Below are positions 1-8,892 of a stretch of 26,693 bases of DNA, piece after piece. Within the stretch, counting starts at the first letter, position 1. The number at the start of each line of letters is the position of its first letter. The stretch spans positions 1-26,693 of the IMG/VR virus record IMGVR_UViG_3300033142_000473; one strand, given 5' to 3'. The notes under the pieces are model-generated. The model searched no databases. It was given only the letters and a program-made list of their open reading frames with translations, and was not told where the DNA came from. This stretch comes from a virus. Position numbers and translations under genes: made by a program.

Positions 1-21
1 AGCGACCCCTTTTTTTATTTT

Positions 22-30
22 GTATCTTTA
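22..30 (+). promoter_or_regulatory. Possible Bacteroidota-type promoter -7 element before the tail block
   Basis: GTATCTTTA resembles the Bacteroidota -7 consensus TAnnTTTG with the last G replaced by A. It follows a C4T7 run (positions 7-17) that could be the tail of an upstream terminator. A start about 7 nt downstream would leave a leader of about 10 nt before the ATG at 48. The -33 element cannot be judged because it would fall at or beyond the window edge. The same 9-mer recurs at 8465, also close before a start codon. Weak evidence based on motif alone. Confidence 0.25.
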
Positions 31-47
31 GGTAAATATTTTAGCAG

Positions 48-1016
48 ATGATAAACTCGGTTAGAAATACAGTGCTATCGGTGCTGAACAAGAATAACTA
101 CGGATATATCTCACCTGCCGATTTTAACTTGTTCGCCAAGCAGGCGCAACTTGATATCTTTGAGGACTATCAGTATCAGTACAACTATCAGGTTAACGCG
201 GAGAATGCTCGTCGTTCGGGCACGGCATTGGCGGATATTAGGAAGGGGTACGAGGAGGTTCTCAATACGTTCTCTCGATTTGATTTCCTGAGTCATATAG
301 CAGGAACTAGTTTTTTTATGCCTAGTGAAGCCACTACGGGATTCGACTACTTCTTTATTAATAATGTTTTTGTTTACACTACTCAGTTAGCTGCAGGCAC
401 GTCCTCTGCATCTGCTGCATTTCAATTGACAGATAACACAGTAGACTTCGTAGCGTTGGGTGTTGAGATAAATGATGTGGTGGTAAACACCACAACGAAT
501 GTAGGTGCTACAGTTTTAGGTGTATCATCAGACACACTAACAATAAGTGAAACTATATTTAATGCACTTGGTGGAGAAACGTATGTTGTCTATGATGGGC
601 AGAATGGTGTTAATGAAGCGGAGAAAGTTTTAAATGATAAAATAATTCTTCTTAATCGCTCTTTACTTACCACGCCTTCGAGTATGTTCCCTGCATACAT
701 TCAGAACGAAAACATTCTTACACTGTTTCCTAATACAGTAAATGACTTTGGTATGGTAAGGTGTCAGTACCTGAGATATCCTAAAGACCCTAAGTGGACG
801 TATGTAGCCTTAGCAGGCGGTGAGCCTGCGTTTGACCAAGGTAACTCTGACTTCCAAGACTTTGAGCTACCGTTGGATGACGAGCCAACATTAGTGATGA
901 AGATTCTTCAGTACGCAGGAATGTCAATCAGAGAGATACAAGCTATAGAATTTGCTAAGGCTGCCGAAATGTATGATGACCAAGAAGAAAAAGTAACTGT
1001 TAGAACTACAACATAA
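48..1016 (+). CDS. Neck/connector structural protein, crAss-like phage type
   Basis: A 322-residue protein with no signal peptide or membrane segment. The N-terminal ~85 residues are helical and rich in Asn, Tyr and Gln (NNYGYISPADFNLFAKQAQL). As I recall, this pattern is conserved in proteins next to the tail-stabilization gene in crAss-like and other Bacteroidota phages. Residues ~112-184 form a beta-rich insert that also occurs in the 1578-residue protein encoded at 1941-6677. The rest (FPAYIQNENILTLFP, then a QYLRYPKDPKW segment) has the mixed alpha/beta look of head-tail connector or ring proteins. The stop overlaps the next ATG by one base (TAATG), so translation is probably coupled. 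The start has an AT-rich leader and no SD. The exact ring or adaptor identity is inferred from position. Confidence 0.6.
   Translation: MINSVRNTVLSVLNKNNYGYISPADFNLFAKQAQLDIFEDYQYQYNYQVNAENARRSGTALADIRKGYEEVLNTFSRFDFLSHIAGTSFFMPSEATTGFDYFFINNVFVYTTQLAAGTSSASAAFQLTDNTVDFVALGVEINDVVVNTTTNVGATVLGVSSDTLTISETIFNALGGETYVVYDGQNGVNEAEKVLNDKIILLNRSLLTTPSSMFPAYIQNENILTLFPNTVNDFGMVRCQYLRYPKDPKWTYVALAGGEPAFDQGNSDFQDFELPLDDEPTLVMKILQYAGMSIREIQAIEFAKAAEMYDDQEEKVTVRTTT
381..599 (+). other. Beta-rich insert domain, copy 1
   Basis: Codes for residues ~112-184 of the first neck protein. It aligns by eye with residues ~486-557 of the protein at 1941-6677. Both share LxD near the start, then a DFxxxGxExxDxVxNxTTN core, AxVxxV, an xLTIS or xLTLD strand, and an IF...Y.VYD or IF...Y.IYD ending. 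This looks like one small all-beta domain inserted into two different virion proteins. Confidence 0.6.
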
Positions 1017-1939
1017 TGCCTTATATATCACAATATCAATATTACGAGAACAATGGCAACGCACCCGAGAATGCCAATTGGGGGTCCTATCAGTACGTTA
1101 GTTTAGAGGACATAGTAAACAACTTTATGCTAATGTACTCGGGCAACCATAACCTTGTAAACAACGAGGAGCGATACAAGGTATTGTTTCACGCGAAGCG
1201 TGGTATTCAGGAACTAAACTACGATGCGTTCAAGGAGATTAAGATTCTTGAGCTTACGGTTTGTAATACACTACGATATGTTCTGCCTTCCGACTTTGTC
1301 AATTGGGTTAGGATATCTGTGTACAAAGATGGTATGCTATACCCATTAACCGAAAACATTCAAACTAATTGGAGTAGTGCATACCTACAGGACAATGACT
1401 GTCGCATACTGTTTGACCAAGACGGTAATGCATTAAGCCCTGAGAACTCAAACTTAGATTTTGATAGAATCACAGGCAGTAAAAAATCTATATACCTAAA
1501 CTCAGGCAACCCCTTCAATGGTCTTGAGGGATACTGTTGCGATGGGTATTGGTATTTTGATTATGCTATTGGAGCACGATATGGACTCAACACCGAAACA
1601 GCAAACGCCAACCCTACGTTCTCCATCAACAAGAAGGGAGGAGTAATAAACTTTGATTCTCAGATGGCTAATCAAGTATGCGTACTTGAGTACGTGTCTG
1701 ATGGAATGGAGGGTGGAAACAACGCATCAATCAGCTTGAATAAATTATTCGAGGAATACATCTACGCTTACATCGAGTACTCTATCTTGAGCTCCAAGCT
1801 AAACGTACAGGAGTACATCATTGCTAGAGCGCGTAAACGTAAAGGAGCGTTACTTAGAAACGCAAAGATTAGAATTAGCAATATACATCCCGGAAGACTC
1901 TTAATGAACCTGAGAGGACAAGATAAATGGATAAAGTAG
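1016..1939 (+). CDS. Neck/tail structural protein, crAss-like phage type
   Basis: A 307-residue soluble protein. Residues ~20-80 contain SLEDIVNNFMLMY and ERYKVLFHAKRGIQELNYDA, followed by a strand-rich segment (TLRYVLPSDFVNWVRIS). I recall this arrangement from a structural protein just upstream of the stabilization protein in crAss-like phages. By position it corresponds to a tail-tubular-A or ring protein that joins portal to tail. The basic C-terminus (ARARKRKGALLRNAK, ending RGQDKWIK) could contact nucleic acid or the portal. Its ATG overlaps the upstream stop by one base, and the stop is one base before the next ATG, so the three genes form one tight translational unit. The function is inferred. 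Confidence 0.6.
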   Translation: MPYISQYQYYENNGNAPENANWGSYQYVSLEDIVNNFMLMYSGNHNLVNNEERYKVLFHAKRGIQELNYDAFKEIKILELTVCNTLRYVLPSDFVNWVRISVYKDGMLYPLTENIQTNWSSAYLQDNDCRILFDQDGNALSPENSNLDFDRITGSKKSIYLNSGNPFNGLEGYCCDGYWYFDYAIGARYGLNTETANANPTFSINKKGGVINFDSQMANQVCVLEYVSDGMEGGNNASISLNKLFEEYIYAYIEYSILSSKLNVQEYIIARARKRKGALLRNAKIRISNIHPGRLLMNLRGQDKWIK

Positions 1940-1940
1940 T

Positions 1941-4900
1941 ATGGCAAATACGCAGAGAAATTTTATAAAGGGTAGAATGAACAAGAGCCTTGATGAGAGG
2001 CTCTTACCTAATGGCGAGTATGTAGATGCGATGAACGTAAGGCTTGGGTCTACTGAGGAGTCAGAGATTGGTTCGGTAGAGAACACAAAAGGTAATGACC
2101 CCTTGACTTCTATTAATTTTGGCGGAGCGCTTTTGTCTGATAGTGCTAGATGTATAGGAGCATTTGAGGAGGGAGAGGACGAGACACTGTATTGGTTTGT
2201 TCACGACCCTAATTTCTTAATTTCATCAGGTCCACCCGTAGTTCCTCCTACACGCAAACTTGACCTTATAATGTCATACAATACAAATACCGATGTATTG
2301 ACATACCACGTTATTAGTATTGATGATGGAGGTGGTGTAAACACCACACTAAACTTTGATGAGAAGCATCTTATAACAGGCGTTAACAAGGTTGATGACC
2401 TACTGTTCTTTACCGACAACTTAAACCCACCTAGGTTTATAAATGTAAACAGGTCTTATGAAATACCAATAACAAACATAGACCAAATTACACCTGAAGA
2501 ACTGTTGGTAATTAAGAAGCCACCTGTAACCTCTCCAACAATAACTCCATTAACGAGCACAAGCGATAATAATTATTTGGAGGAAAGGTTTGTGTCTTTT
2601 GCTTACAGATATAGATATGGCGACAATGAGTATTCTGCCACATCACAATTTTCTAATCCATCGTTTATACCAAAGCCTTTTGATTTTGATACGCAAAGTT
2701 TTTTGAACGAGGGTATGGTTAACTCCACCAACGTTTGCGACATAACGTATAACAGTGGAGGTAAGTTAGTAGTTGGTGTAGACCTGCTGTTCAAGGATAT
2801 GAACACGGGAATTATAAAGGTTATCGAGAAGCTTGACAAGTCAGAACTTGGATTAGCAAACAACACAGATTATACTTACAGTTTTAGTAATAGCAAAGTA
2901 TTTACAATTTTAGCTGACTCTGAGATACTGAGACTTTATGATAATGTTCCAAGATTGGCTAAGGCTCAAACATTGATGGGCAATAGGCTGATGTACGGAA
3001 ACTACGTGGAGCAGTACGACCTAAATGATTTGAATGGTAATGCTATAAAACTAGAGTACGAAACATCTCTTTTTACGCAAGATGTGGGAGAAGTTGAACT
3101 AACAGGCAGTGGAACTACATCAGGTACTTATACGTTAAATGGAATTGTTGTACCTAACGCGTGTGTTTTACAAATAGACCTTTCAGGCGTAGACCTCAAA
3201 GCGGAGGCTCAACTATCTTTATCATTCACAATAGAACATGATGGAGCGGCATCAGGTACGGGTGCGCCATTTAACAGTGCGACAACTCCTGTAACATCTA
3301 TCAACTTTGATTATGTTCTTCAGCAAGACTTTGCGAGTCCAAATGATTTGGCACAAGACCCTAACTTTATTAGAAGAATAGGTGAATTAATTTTAAAGTC
3401 TGTAGGAAGCAATACAAGTACAACTCTTAACAAGTTAGTAGATTCAGGAGCCAACTTTACGGGGAATGGTATAGAGGTCGGTGACTTTGTAACAAATAAT
3501 ACAACAAATCAGCAGGCGGCTGTAACTGCTGTAGCAGCTACTGAGTTAACGTTAGATGGGGATATTTTTACTTCGTTCCCACAGGCTTATTCAATTTATG
3601 ATGCAAGTAGCATAAGAGATGTGTCTCAATCTTGCAATGGTATAACGCTTACTGATTTTTTAAACTGTGCATCTACAAGTACTCTTGGTACGTATTCAAA
3701 AGTATCAAGTGGAATTGGGTCATTGCCGCAGCCGGTAGCAATAATTTCAGCACCTACATCAAACATTATTGCTCTTCAAATTCCTGCAATGAAATATCAG
3801 GATGGAGCAAGTAATGCTTTTGAATATTATGGTATATCTAATCTCAAGGTCACATATAGAGAGTTAGGCAATCCAAAAAGTTTGCATAGCAATCGAGGGT
3901 ATGAAGTTGGCATTGTGTATATGGATAACTTTAATCGCTCTAGCACAGCATTAGTTAGCAAAAATAACACAGAGTATGTTCCGTGCGGCAATGCTGACTT
4001 AACCAATCAAATAAAGGTAACCATACCTGTTCAGCAGTTAGCTCCATCTTGGGCTACTAGGTATAAGTTTTGTATTAAATCAGATAGGGATACTTATGAA
4101 ACTATATATACTAATTTATTTTTTACTGATATTGTATCAGGAACTAAATGGTTTATTCTTGAGGGAGAGAACTCGAGAAAGGTTGAAGCAGGGGATGAGT
4201 TAATTGTAAAAAGAGATACAAGTGGTCCACTTAATAGATGTGAAACAGCAACAGTTTTAGCCAAAGAAGCGAAGGAAGCGGATTTTATTTCTCCTAAACC
4301 TGTTGACTCGGAAGGCAATGATGTGGCTGTTCCTGCAGGAGTATATATGCAAATGCGTGTAAACAATTTTTCTACCGAGCAGCCTGACCTTCCTTTTGTA
4401 TCTCCGGGCAAAGCCTCAGCGTGCGAGAATGGTGTTAATGTGGCACCTAGAATTAAAACACCTATTGGGTCTGTAGCAAATCCTAATGTTGGTCCTACGC
4501 CTCCACCACCTTACACTCCAACAACAGCCCCATTTATAACATACACTATTCCATCGGGCTCTCGTATTAAAATAAAAGCAGACTTTTTAAGGAAGGGAAA
4601 TTCTTTTGCTTGTAGCAAAAGATTTGGTCCTGACATTGATTTAACTCTTACAGCCACTCAAGATTACGATAATTTTGTTGAATGGTGGGAAGGAGACGGA
4701 GTCGCTGCATTATTAAATAATGGACCCAAAGGAACTGACAGTCCTACTGCATGTGAGCCTGAAAATGTATATATTCCAACAATACTTAAAACATCTTTAG
4801 GTCAATCGGCTGCTAGTGTTCCCACTGAAGAGTGCAAAAACTATTGGCAGTTTCTTGAAAATGACGTTAATACAAGCAGTGGTTTTGGAGAAGTAAGTTT

Positions 4901-6677
4901 AATTGTTACAGGCACGTTGGCTTGTGGAGTTGGCAAAAAAAGAAAGTCTTGTATCAATGTTAAAATTAGCATACTTCGTTCTGATAATCTTTTGGTATTT
5001 GAAACACAGCCACAGGATGCTTTACCTGATGTGTGGTATGAAAGTTCTACGTCATATTCAATTGATACAGCCACAGGATTCCATACAGGCAACGAGCAGA
5101 ATCAAAATGCATCACAGCCTGCTATTATTCTTACTGAGTTCTTTAACTGTTATTCTTTTGGTAATGGTGTGGAGAGTTATAAGATTAAAGACTCTATAAT
5201 CGGTAAGCCACTTGAACTTGGTAATCGAACGACTACCACTTCGGCAGAAGACTACAGAGAGATTAGAAGGTTTGCTGATATAACGTACAGTGGAGTATAC
5301 AACGACGAGTCTAATGTTAACAAGCTAAACGAGTTTAACCTTGGCTTGCTGAACTTCAAGGCTCTTGAGGATGTATACGGACCCATTACATTGTTGGATG
5401 GTAGAGAGACAGACATACTCACCCTGCAGGAGGATAAGATATCTTACGTACTTACAGGAAAGAACTTACTTTCTGATTCAACAGGAGGTGGTGCAGTATC
5501 ATCTGTCCCTGAGGTGTTGGGTACGCAGATTGCACGTATCGAGGAGTACGGTAACAGTAACAACCCTGAGAGCTATGCGAAGTGGGGGTCTAATAAATTC
5601 TTTACAGATGCCAAGCGTGGTGCAGTAATTCAACTATCAGGCTCAAATAGTCAGAACGAACAGCTTACTGTTATATCTGAGTTGGGTATGCGTAGTTACT
5701 TCAGAGATTTATTTATACAGGACTTCAACACTCAGAAGCTTGGGGGTTATGACCCGTATATGAATGAATATGTTCTGAGCGGCAACACCATTGAATTACC
5801 TGTAGAGGAGGAGTGTATTAACTGTCAAAGCAGAAGAATATACAATCCCAAAAAGGCTACGCCTGTAACCTTCTGTGTTGACTTGGGAGATACAGTTGGT
5901 GATGTAACTGTAACTTACAATGTAACCGACATAGATGGTGCATCAACAACCATTCAGGCTACCTATGATGGTACACCAACAAGCAGTGGTCCTGTAGGAT
6001 TGGGGGCAGGCAGCTTTACATTTAACAAAAACAAGGTAGGGGTTGACAAAGCATTTATACTACTAACTGCTACAGGTGAAGCTACTATTGATTTCAAGAT
6101 AAGCTGTCCCGATGCATTAGGTATGGCTCTGATTCAGGTTTGTGTAAACTCTAATGATGATGCGGGTGAATTGATACACAACGAGTATAGATGGAATGAC
6201 ACATCCTATGTTTCTCCATTACACTCCAATCAGGTTCAATTGTCAGGAATGACATCAACCGGACCTATAGTATCTCAGTATCTAAGGATACCTGCGCAGA
6301 CTATTCCTCCAACCACCCCATCACCTACAGTCCCTCAGGGGGGAGGTATTATCCCTGCAGACGGAGCAACCGTTACTGTAAGAAGTAATAAGATTACATC
6401 TAGTGGTGACAACTTTGACTTTAATACAGCGCAACACGACTTGCTGTTTTTGAGAACCAATATAGAATATCTAAACACGGTTGCAGATATAGAACTATTG
6501 TTGCAGGCTGCTGTTCCGATAACTCCTGTTACAGGAGGTCCTGATTTGTATGAGGCTACCTTTACAATGCCTGCATTGAATAATGAATTTTTATATTTGA
6601 TTTATGATTACAGAGATAAGCAGCAGGTTACACTGTGTTACGGAGCAACCGAGGAGGCTGCCTGCTGTAATTGCTAA
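1941..6677 (+). CDS. Tail stabilization-type protein (large tail hub component)
   Basis: A 1578-residue protein. The N-terminus (NFIKGRMNKSLDERLLPNGE, then YVDAMNVRLGSTE and IGSVEN) matches the motif I associate with the crAss-like 'stabilization protein', a counterpart of T7 tail tubular B or P22 gp10. Residues 1-360 have repeated strands and DNLNPPRFINVNR, consistent with a propeller-like fold. Residues ~486-557 are the beta insert shared with the gene at 48. A proline-rich hinge (PTPPPPYTPTTAP, ~855-870) precedes a Cys-containing beta domain. Ig-like strands follow near residues 1310-1390. The last ~60 residues end in a Cys cluster (EEAACCNC) after FLYLIYDYRDKQQVTLCYG. It probably forms the short tail nozzle. 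It starts one base after the upstream stop, and the smaller ORFs inside it are shadows. Family assignment is good; domain limits are approximate. Confidence 0.75.
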   Translation: MANTQRNFIKGRMNKSLDERLLPNGEYVDAMNVRLGSTEESEIGSVENTKGNDPLTSINFGGALLSDSARCIGAFEEGEDETLYWFVHDPNFLISSGPPVVPPTRKLDLIMSYNTNTDVLTYHVISIDDGGGVNTTLNFDEKHLITGVNKVDDLLFFTDNLNPPRFINVNRSYEIPITNIDQITPEELLVIKKPPVTSPTITPLTSTSDNNYLEERFVSFAYRYRYGDNEYSATSQFSNPSFIPKPFDFDTQSFLNEGMVNSTNVCDITYNSGGKLVVGVDLLFKDMNTGIIKVIEKLDKSELGLANNTDYTYSFSNSKVFTILADSEILRLYDNVPRLAKAQTLMGNRLMYGNYVEQYDLNDLNGNAIKLEYETSLFTQDVGEVELTGSGTTSGTYTLNGIVVPNACVLQIDLSGVDLKAEAQLSLSFTIEHDGAASGTGAPFNSATTPVTSINFDYVLQQDFASPNDLAQDPNFIRRIGELILKSVGSNTSTTLNKLVDSGANFTGNGIEVGDFVTNNTTNQQAAVTAVAATELTLDGDIFTSFPQAYSIYDASSIRDVSQSCNGITLTDFLNCASTSTLGTYSKVSSGIGSLPQPVAIISAPTSNIIALQIPAMKYQDGASNAFEYYGISNLKVTYRELGNPKSLHSNRGYEVGIVYMDNFNRSSTALVSKNNTEYVPCGNADLTNQIKVTIPVQQLAPSWATRYKFCIKSDRDTYETIYTNLFFTDIVSGTKWFILEGENSRKVEAGDELIVKRDTSGPLNRCETATVLAKEAKEADFISPKPVDSEGNDVAVPAGVYMQMRVNNFSTEQPDLPFVSPGKASACENGVNVAPRIKTPIGSVANPNVGPTPPPPYTPTTAPFITYTIPSGSRIKIKADFLRKGNSFACSKRFGPDIDLTLTATQDYDNFVEWWEGDGVAALLNNGPKGTDSPTACEPENVYIPTILKTSLGQSAASVPTEECKNYWQFLENDVNTSSGFGEVSLIVTGTLACGVGKKRKSCINVKISILRSDNLLVFETQPQDALPDVWYESSTSYSIDTATGFHTGNEQNQNASQPAIILTEFFNCYSFGNGVESYKIKDSIIGKPLELGNRTTTTSAEDYREIRRFADITYSGVYNDESNVNKLNEFNLGLLNFKALEDVYGPITLLDGRETDILTLQEDKISYVLTGKNLLSDSTGGGAVSSVPEVLGTQIARIEEYGNSNNPESYAKWGSNKFFTDAKRGAVIQLSGSNSQNEQLTVISELGMRSYFRDLFIQDFNTQKLGGYDPYMNEYVLSGNTIELPVEEECINCQSRRIYNPKKATPVTFCVDLGDTVGDVTVTYNVTDIDGASTTIQATYDGTPTSSGPVGLGAGSFTFNKNKVGVDKAFILLTATGEATIDFKISCPDALGMALIQVCVNSNDDAGELIHNEYRWNDTSYVSPLHSNQVQLSGMTSTGPIVSQYLRIPAQTIPPTTPSPTVPQGGGIIPADGATVTVRSNKITSSGDNFDFNTAQHDLLFLRTNIEYLNTVADIELLLQAAVPITPVTGGPDLYEATFTMPALNNEFLYLIYDYRDKQQVTLCYGATEEAACCNC
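3396..3611 (+). other. Beta-rich insert domain, copy 2
   Basis: Codes for residues ~486-557 of the stabilization-type protein. The core GNGIEVGDFVTNNTTN, with an LTLDGDIF strand and an AYSIYD ending, parallels the insert in the protein encoded at 48-1016. The two copies are clearly diverged in DNA, so this is an old shared domain and not a recent duplication. Confidence 0.6.
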
Positions 6678-6693
6678 CAATAAAATGAAATAA

Positions 6694-7614
6694 ATGCCAT
6701 CAGGAACATTCTATATAGACGGAGCGACACTAGCCACAGCCACATCAGTTTATGTGGATGCAGCATTAACTACTTTTGCTCCCGATACTTTTTATTCGGA
6801 CGGAACTATAGTTCGTGAACAGGTTGGTGGTAGACTAGTTTCATTTATAATGTGTCCTGCGTGTACCGTACCTTGCGGTTCAGGAATCACAACAACATCG
6901 GGGGAGGGTATCTACTCTGTAAATGTAGGCATTGGTACATCTGTTGGATGTTTCATTATTTATTTTGACCCGGGTAATATTCCTGATGGCGTAAGAGCAA
7001 TCTACGATAATGATTATTTTAATAATCTTACAAGCCCCACCTATGGGCACTTGTCTAGTGGGGTAGCATCTAACTTTACTTACGTAGGAAGAACCTCTGA
7101 TGATTGCGGTATTGCTGCTGCATTGGTAGGGGGAGGGTATTCAGGATTAGACGAATACAACTTTAACGGAACAACATTTGATTTGACAGGAACAACCGGC
7201 TCTGTTACAGGAGACTCAGGAGATGTTAACCTAACGGTTGCCACTCCGGGATACTGCACTCTGTATGTTCCTGTGTTAACCCCAACAACCGAGAGTATTC
7301 TTTTGGAAGTGTTTGGTGTATGCCCAACCACTAGCGGTAATATTGAGATAGTTTGCCCTACCCTTTTGACGGGCGTTCCCACTAGTGATGAAGCGGCAGC
7401 AAGTTGTTCATCTTCTTTTCCAAACACATTTTATAATGTGCCGAACCGAGGCGGTACAGCGGGCGAGCCTGCATTAAATGAGTTCTTTGTTCGTGATGAG
7501 TACGGGCAACAAAGAGTAGCGGGTGGGAACTACACCATTAATCCACCATCGGGCAAGAAGGACATTGTTGTAAGTCCTAATGGTACTATCACAAGCATAA
7601 CCGCTTGCCCATAA
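6694..7614 (+). CDS. Cys-rich beta-structured tail protein, possible fibre or adhesin
   Basis: A 306-residue protein rich in Gly, Thr and Ser with about ten cysteines. They include a CPACTVPCGSG cluster near residue 53 and single cysteines spaced through the rest. A segment reading VGCFIIYFDPGNIPDGVRA followed by YDNDYFNNLTSPTYG matches a pattern I recall from structural proteins of Bacteroidota phages. Predicted to be all beta, with no membrane segment. It lies 16 nt behind the stabilization-type gene, whose C-terminus is also Cys-rich, so the two may be linked by disulfides or metal in the virion. A receptor-binding role is inferred from composition and position only. The start follows an A-rich leader without SD. 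Confidence 0.5.
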   Translation: MPSGTFYIDGATLATATSVYVDAALTTFAPDTFYSDGTIVREQVGGRLVSFIMCPACTVPCGSGITTTSGEGIYSVNVGIGTSVGCFIIYFDPGNIPDGVRAIYDNDYFNNLTSPTYGHLSSGVASNFTYVGRTSDDCGIAAALVGGGYSGLDEYNFNGTTFDLTGTTGSVTGDSGDVNLTVATPGYCTLYVPVLTPTTESILLEVFGVCPTTSGNIEIVCPTLLTGVPTSDEAAASCSSSFPNTFYNVPNRGGTAGEPALNEFFVRDEYGQQRVAGGNYTINPPSGKKDIVVSPNGTITSITACP

Positions 7615-7625
7615 AAAAATAAACT

Positions 7626-8459
7626 ATGGCAGTAACAACACCTTTTACAATAACATACAGCGAAAGCTCTCAAGGTTTTCCATCTTTCTATTCCTACATT
7701 CCTGATTGGATTGTTGGAATGAATCAGTACCTGTACACGTTTAAGACGGGTAATCTTTTTAGGCACAATAGCAATACTGTGAATAGAAACATCTTTTATT
7801 CAAACACTACTTTTAGTATAGCCGAATCACTTCCATCTAGAATCACTACTGTATTCAATGAGGCACCACTTCAAAACAAAATATTCAAGACGATAAACTT
7901 GGAGGGTGACGATGCTTGGAAGGCAACCATAGTATCTGACATTCAAAACACAGGACTAATTGAAGCTTCATACTTTGAAAAGAAGGAGGCATCATGGTTT
8001 GGCTTTGTTAGAAACAATGGACCGACAGGAGCAAACACGGTGGAGTCTGAGTGGGAGCTACGCTCTTTAAATGGTATAGGCAGTAGCATTAGTATCGGAG
8101 GGGCAGGTACAGATGTTGATGTGAACTTTGCCTTGACCGTTAACATAGGTAGTATTATTAGTGTCGGTGATAATCTATACTTCGGTGCTCCAACACCAAC
8201 GTGGGCGGGTACTGTTAAGGAGGTCAATATAGACAAGCCAAACGGTATAAATCAGATTGTGGTTGATACAAACTATACAGGCGCAACACCTCCTGCAGCT
8301 AACGTATTGTACTACTTATATATTAAGAACCCTATTGCTGAGTCTCACGGTATACTTGGTCACTTCGCAGAGATTACGCTTGAGCTTCCGCTAATAGAAA
8401 ACCCACAGGCATCAGAGCTGTTTGCTGTGGAGTCGGAGATAATGAAATCGTTCCCGTAA
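7626..8459 (+). CDS. Conserved tail-associated structural protein, crAss-like phage type
   Basis: A 277-residue soluble protein. The N-terminal 60 residues (YSESSQGFPSFYSYIPDWIV, then GMNQYLYTFKTGNLFRHN) are a strongly recognisable signature that I associate with a protein encoded next to the stabilization protein in crAss-like phages. The C-terminal half holds a beta-rich module (ISVGDNLYF, GTVKEV, NQIVVD, VLYYLYI) resembling in style the insert domain of the two upstream structural genes. The ending (HGILGHFAEITLEL) is also typical. It probably packs on the propeller or nozzle of the tail. The start at 7626 has an AAAAAAATAAACT leader without SD. Confidence 0.6.
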   Translation: MAVTTPFTITYSESSQGFPSFYSYIPDWIVGMNQYLYTFKTGNLFRHNSNTVNRNIFYSNTTFSIAESLPSRITTVFNEAPLQNKIFKTINLEGDDAWKATIVSDIQNTGLIEASYFEKKEASWFGFVRNNGPTGANTVESEWELRSLNGIGSSISIGGAGTDVDVNFALTVNIGSIISVGDNLYFGAPTPTWAGTVKEVNIDKPNGINQIVVDTNYTGATPPAANVLYYLYIKNPIAESHGILGHFAEITLELPLIENPQASELFAVESEIMKSFP

Positions 8460-8464
8460 AATTA

Positions 8465-8473
8465 GTATCTTTA
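8465..8473 (+). promoter_or_regulatory. Possible Bacteroidota-type promoter -7 element before the GNAT gene
   Basis: A second exact copy of GTATCTTTA, 7 nt before the ATG at 8481. A start about 7 nt downstream would make the GNAT message almost leaderless. I see no TTG or TTTG at the expected -33 distance (8440-8447), which argues against it. Both copies are followed by GCAGATG at the start codon, so the element may instead be a translation-leader motif. Confidence 0.25.
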
Positions 8474-8480
8474 TACGCAG

Positions 8481-8891
8481 ATGAGTTTAACTGTTAGACC
8501 ATTACAGGATAGTGACTATGATTCTATTCTTGTGAAGTGGTGGAGAGATTGGGAGTGGGAACCTACACCTAAAGACTTTCTACCTCAGGACGGCACAGGC
8601 GGTCTGATGGTTATGGATGGCGATGAGCCTGTATGTGCAGGGTTTGTTTACACCACCAACTCATCGGTTGCTTGGGCTGATTGGATAGTGTCTTCAAAGA
8701 CATACCGCAAGAAACCTGAACGACAGCAGGCAATTGTATTGCTTGTAGAAAAACTAGAGGAGGTGGCAAGGCACTCAGGCTATAAGTATCTGTACGCACT
8801 GATAAAACACAAGGGGCTTATAAATACTTACAAGGAGCTTGGCTTTGTCAAGGGTGACACATATAATGCGGAACTAATAAAAGTACTATAG
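8481..8891 (+). CDS. GNAT-like N-acetyltransferase
   Basis: A 136-residue protein with a GNAT layout. It has an N-terminal strand-helix (LTVRPLQDSDYDSI), a beta hairpin (GGLMVMDGDEPVCAGFVYTT), a strand (WADWIVS) and a long helix starting near RQQAIVLLVEKLEEVARHSG. It closes with YLYALIKHKGLINTYKELGF, typical of GNAT motif B. The usual Q/RxxGxG/A acetyl-CoA loop is not clear; YRKKPERQQA sits in its place, so cofactor binding may be altered. The family transfers an acetyl group to an amine, but the substrate here is unknown. Small acetyltransferases of this type are common in phage structural blocks. The gene lies between tail and internal-protein genes, starts 21 nt after its neighbour and ends one base before the next start. 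Confidence 0.65.
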   Translation: MSLTVRPLQDSDYDSILVKWWRDWEWEPTPKDFLPQDGTGGLMVMDGDEPVCAGFVYTTNSSVAWADWIVSSKTYRKKPERQQAIVLLVEKLEEVARHSGYKYLYALIKHKGLINTYKELGFVKGDTYNAELIKVL

Positions 8892-8892
8892 A

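Noticed and set aside
1-47. End of an upstream gene
   Set aside because: All three frames hit stops within this stretch and are too short to judge; it is better described as leader sequence with a T-run.
4903-5199. 98-residue + strand ORF inside the stabilization-type gene
   Set aside because: It lies fully inside a well-supported long frame and its composition is that of a shifted reading.
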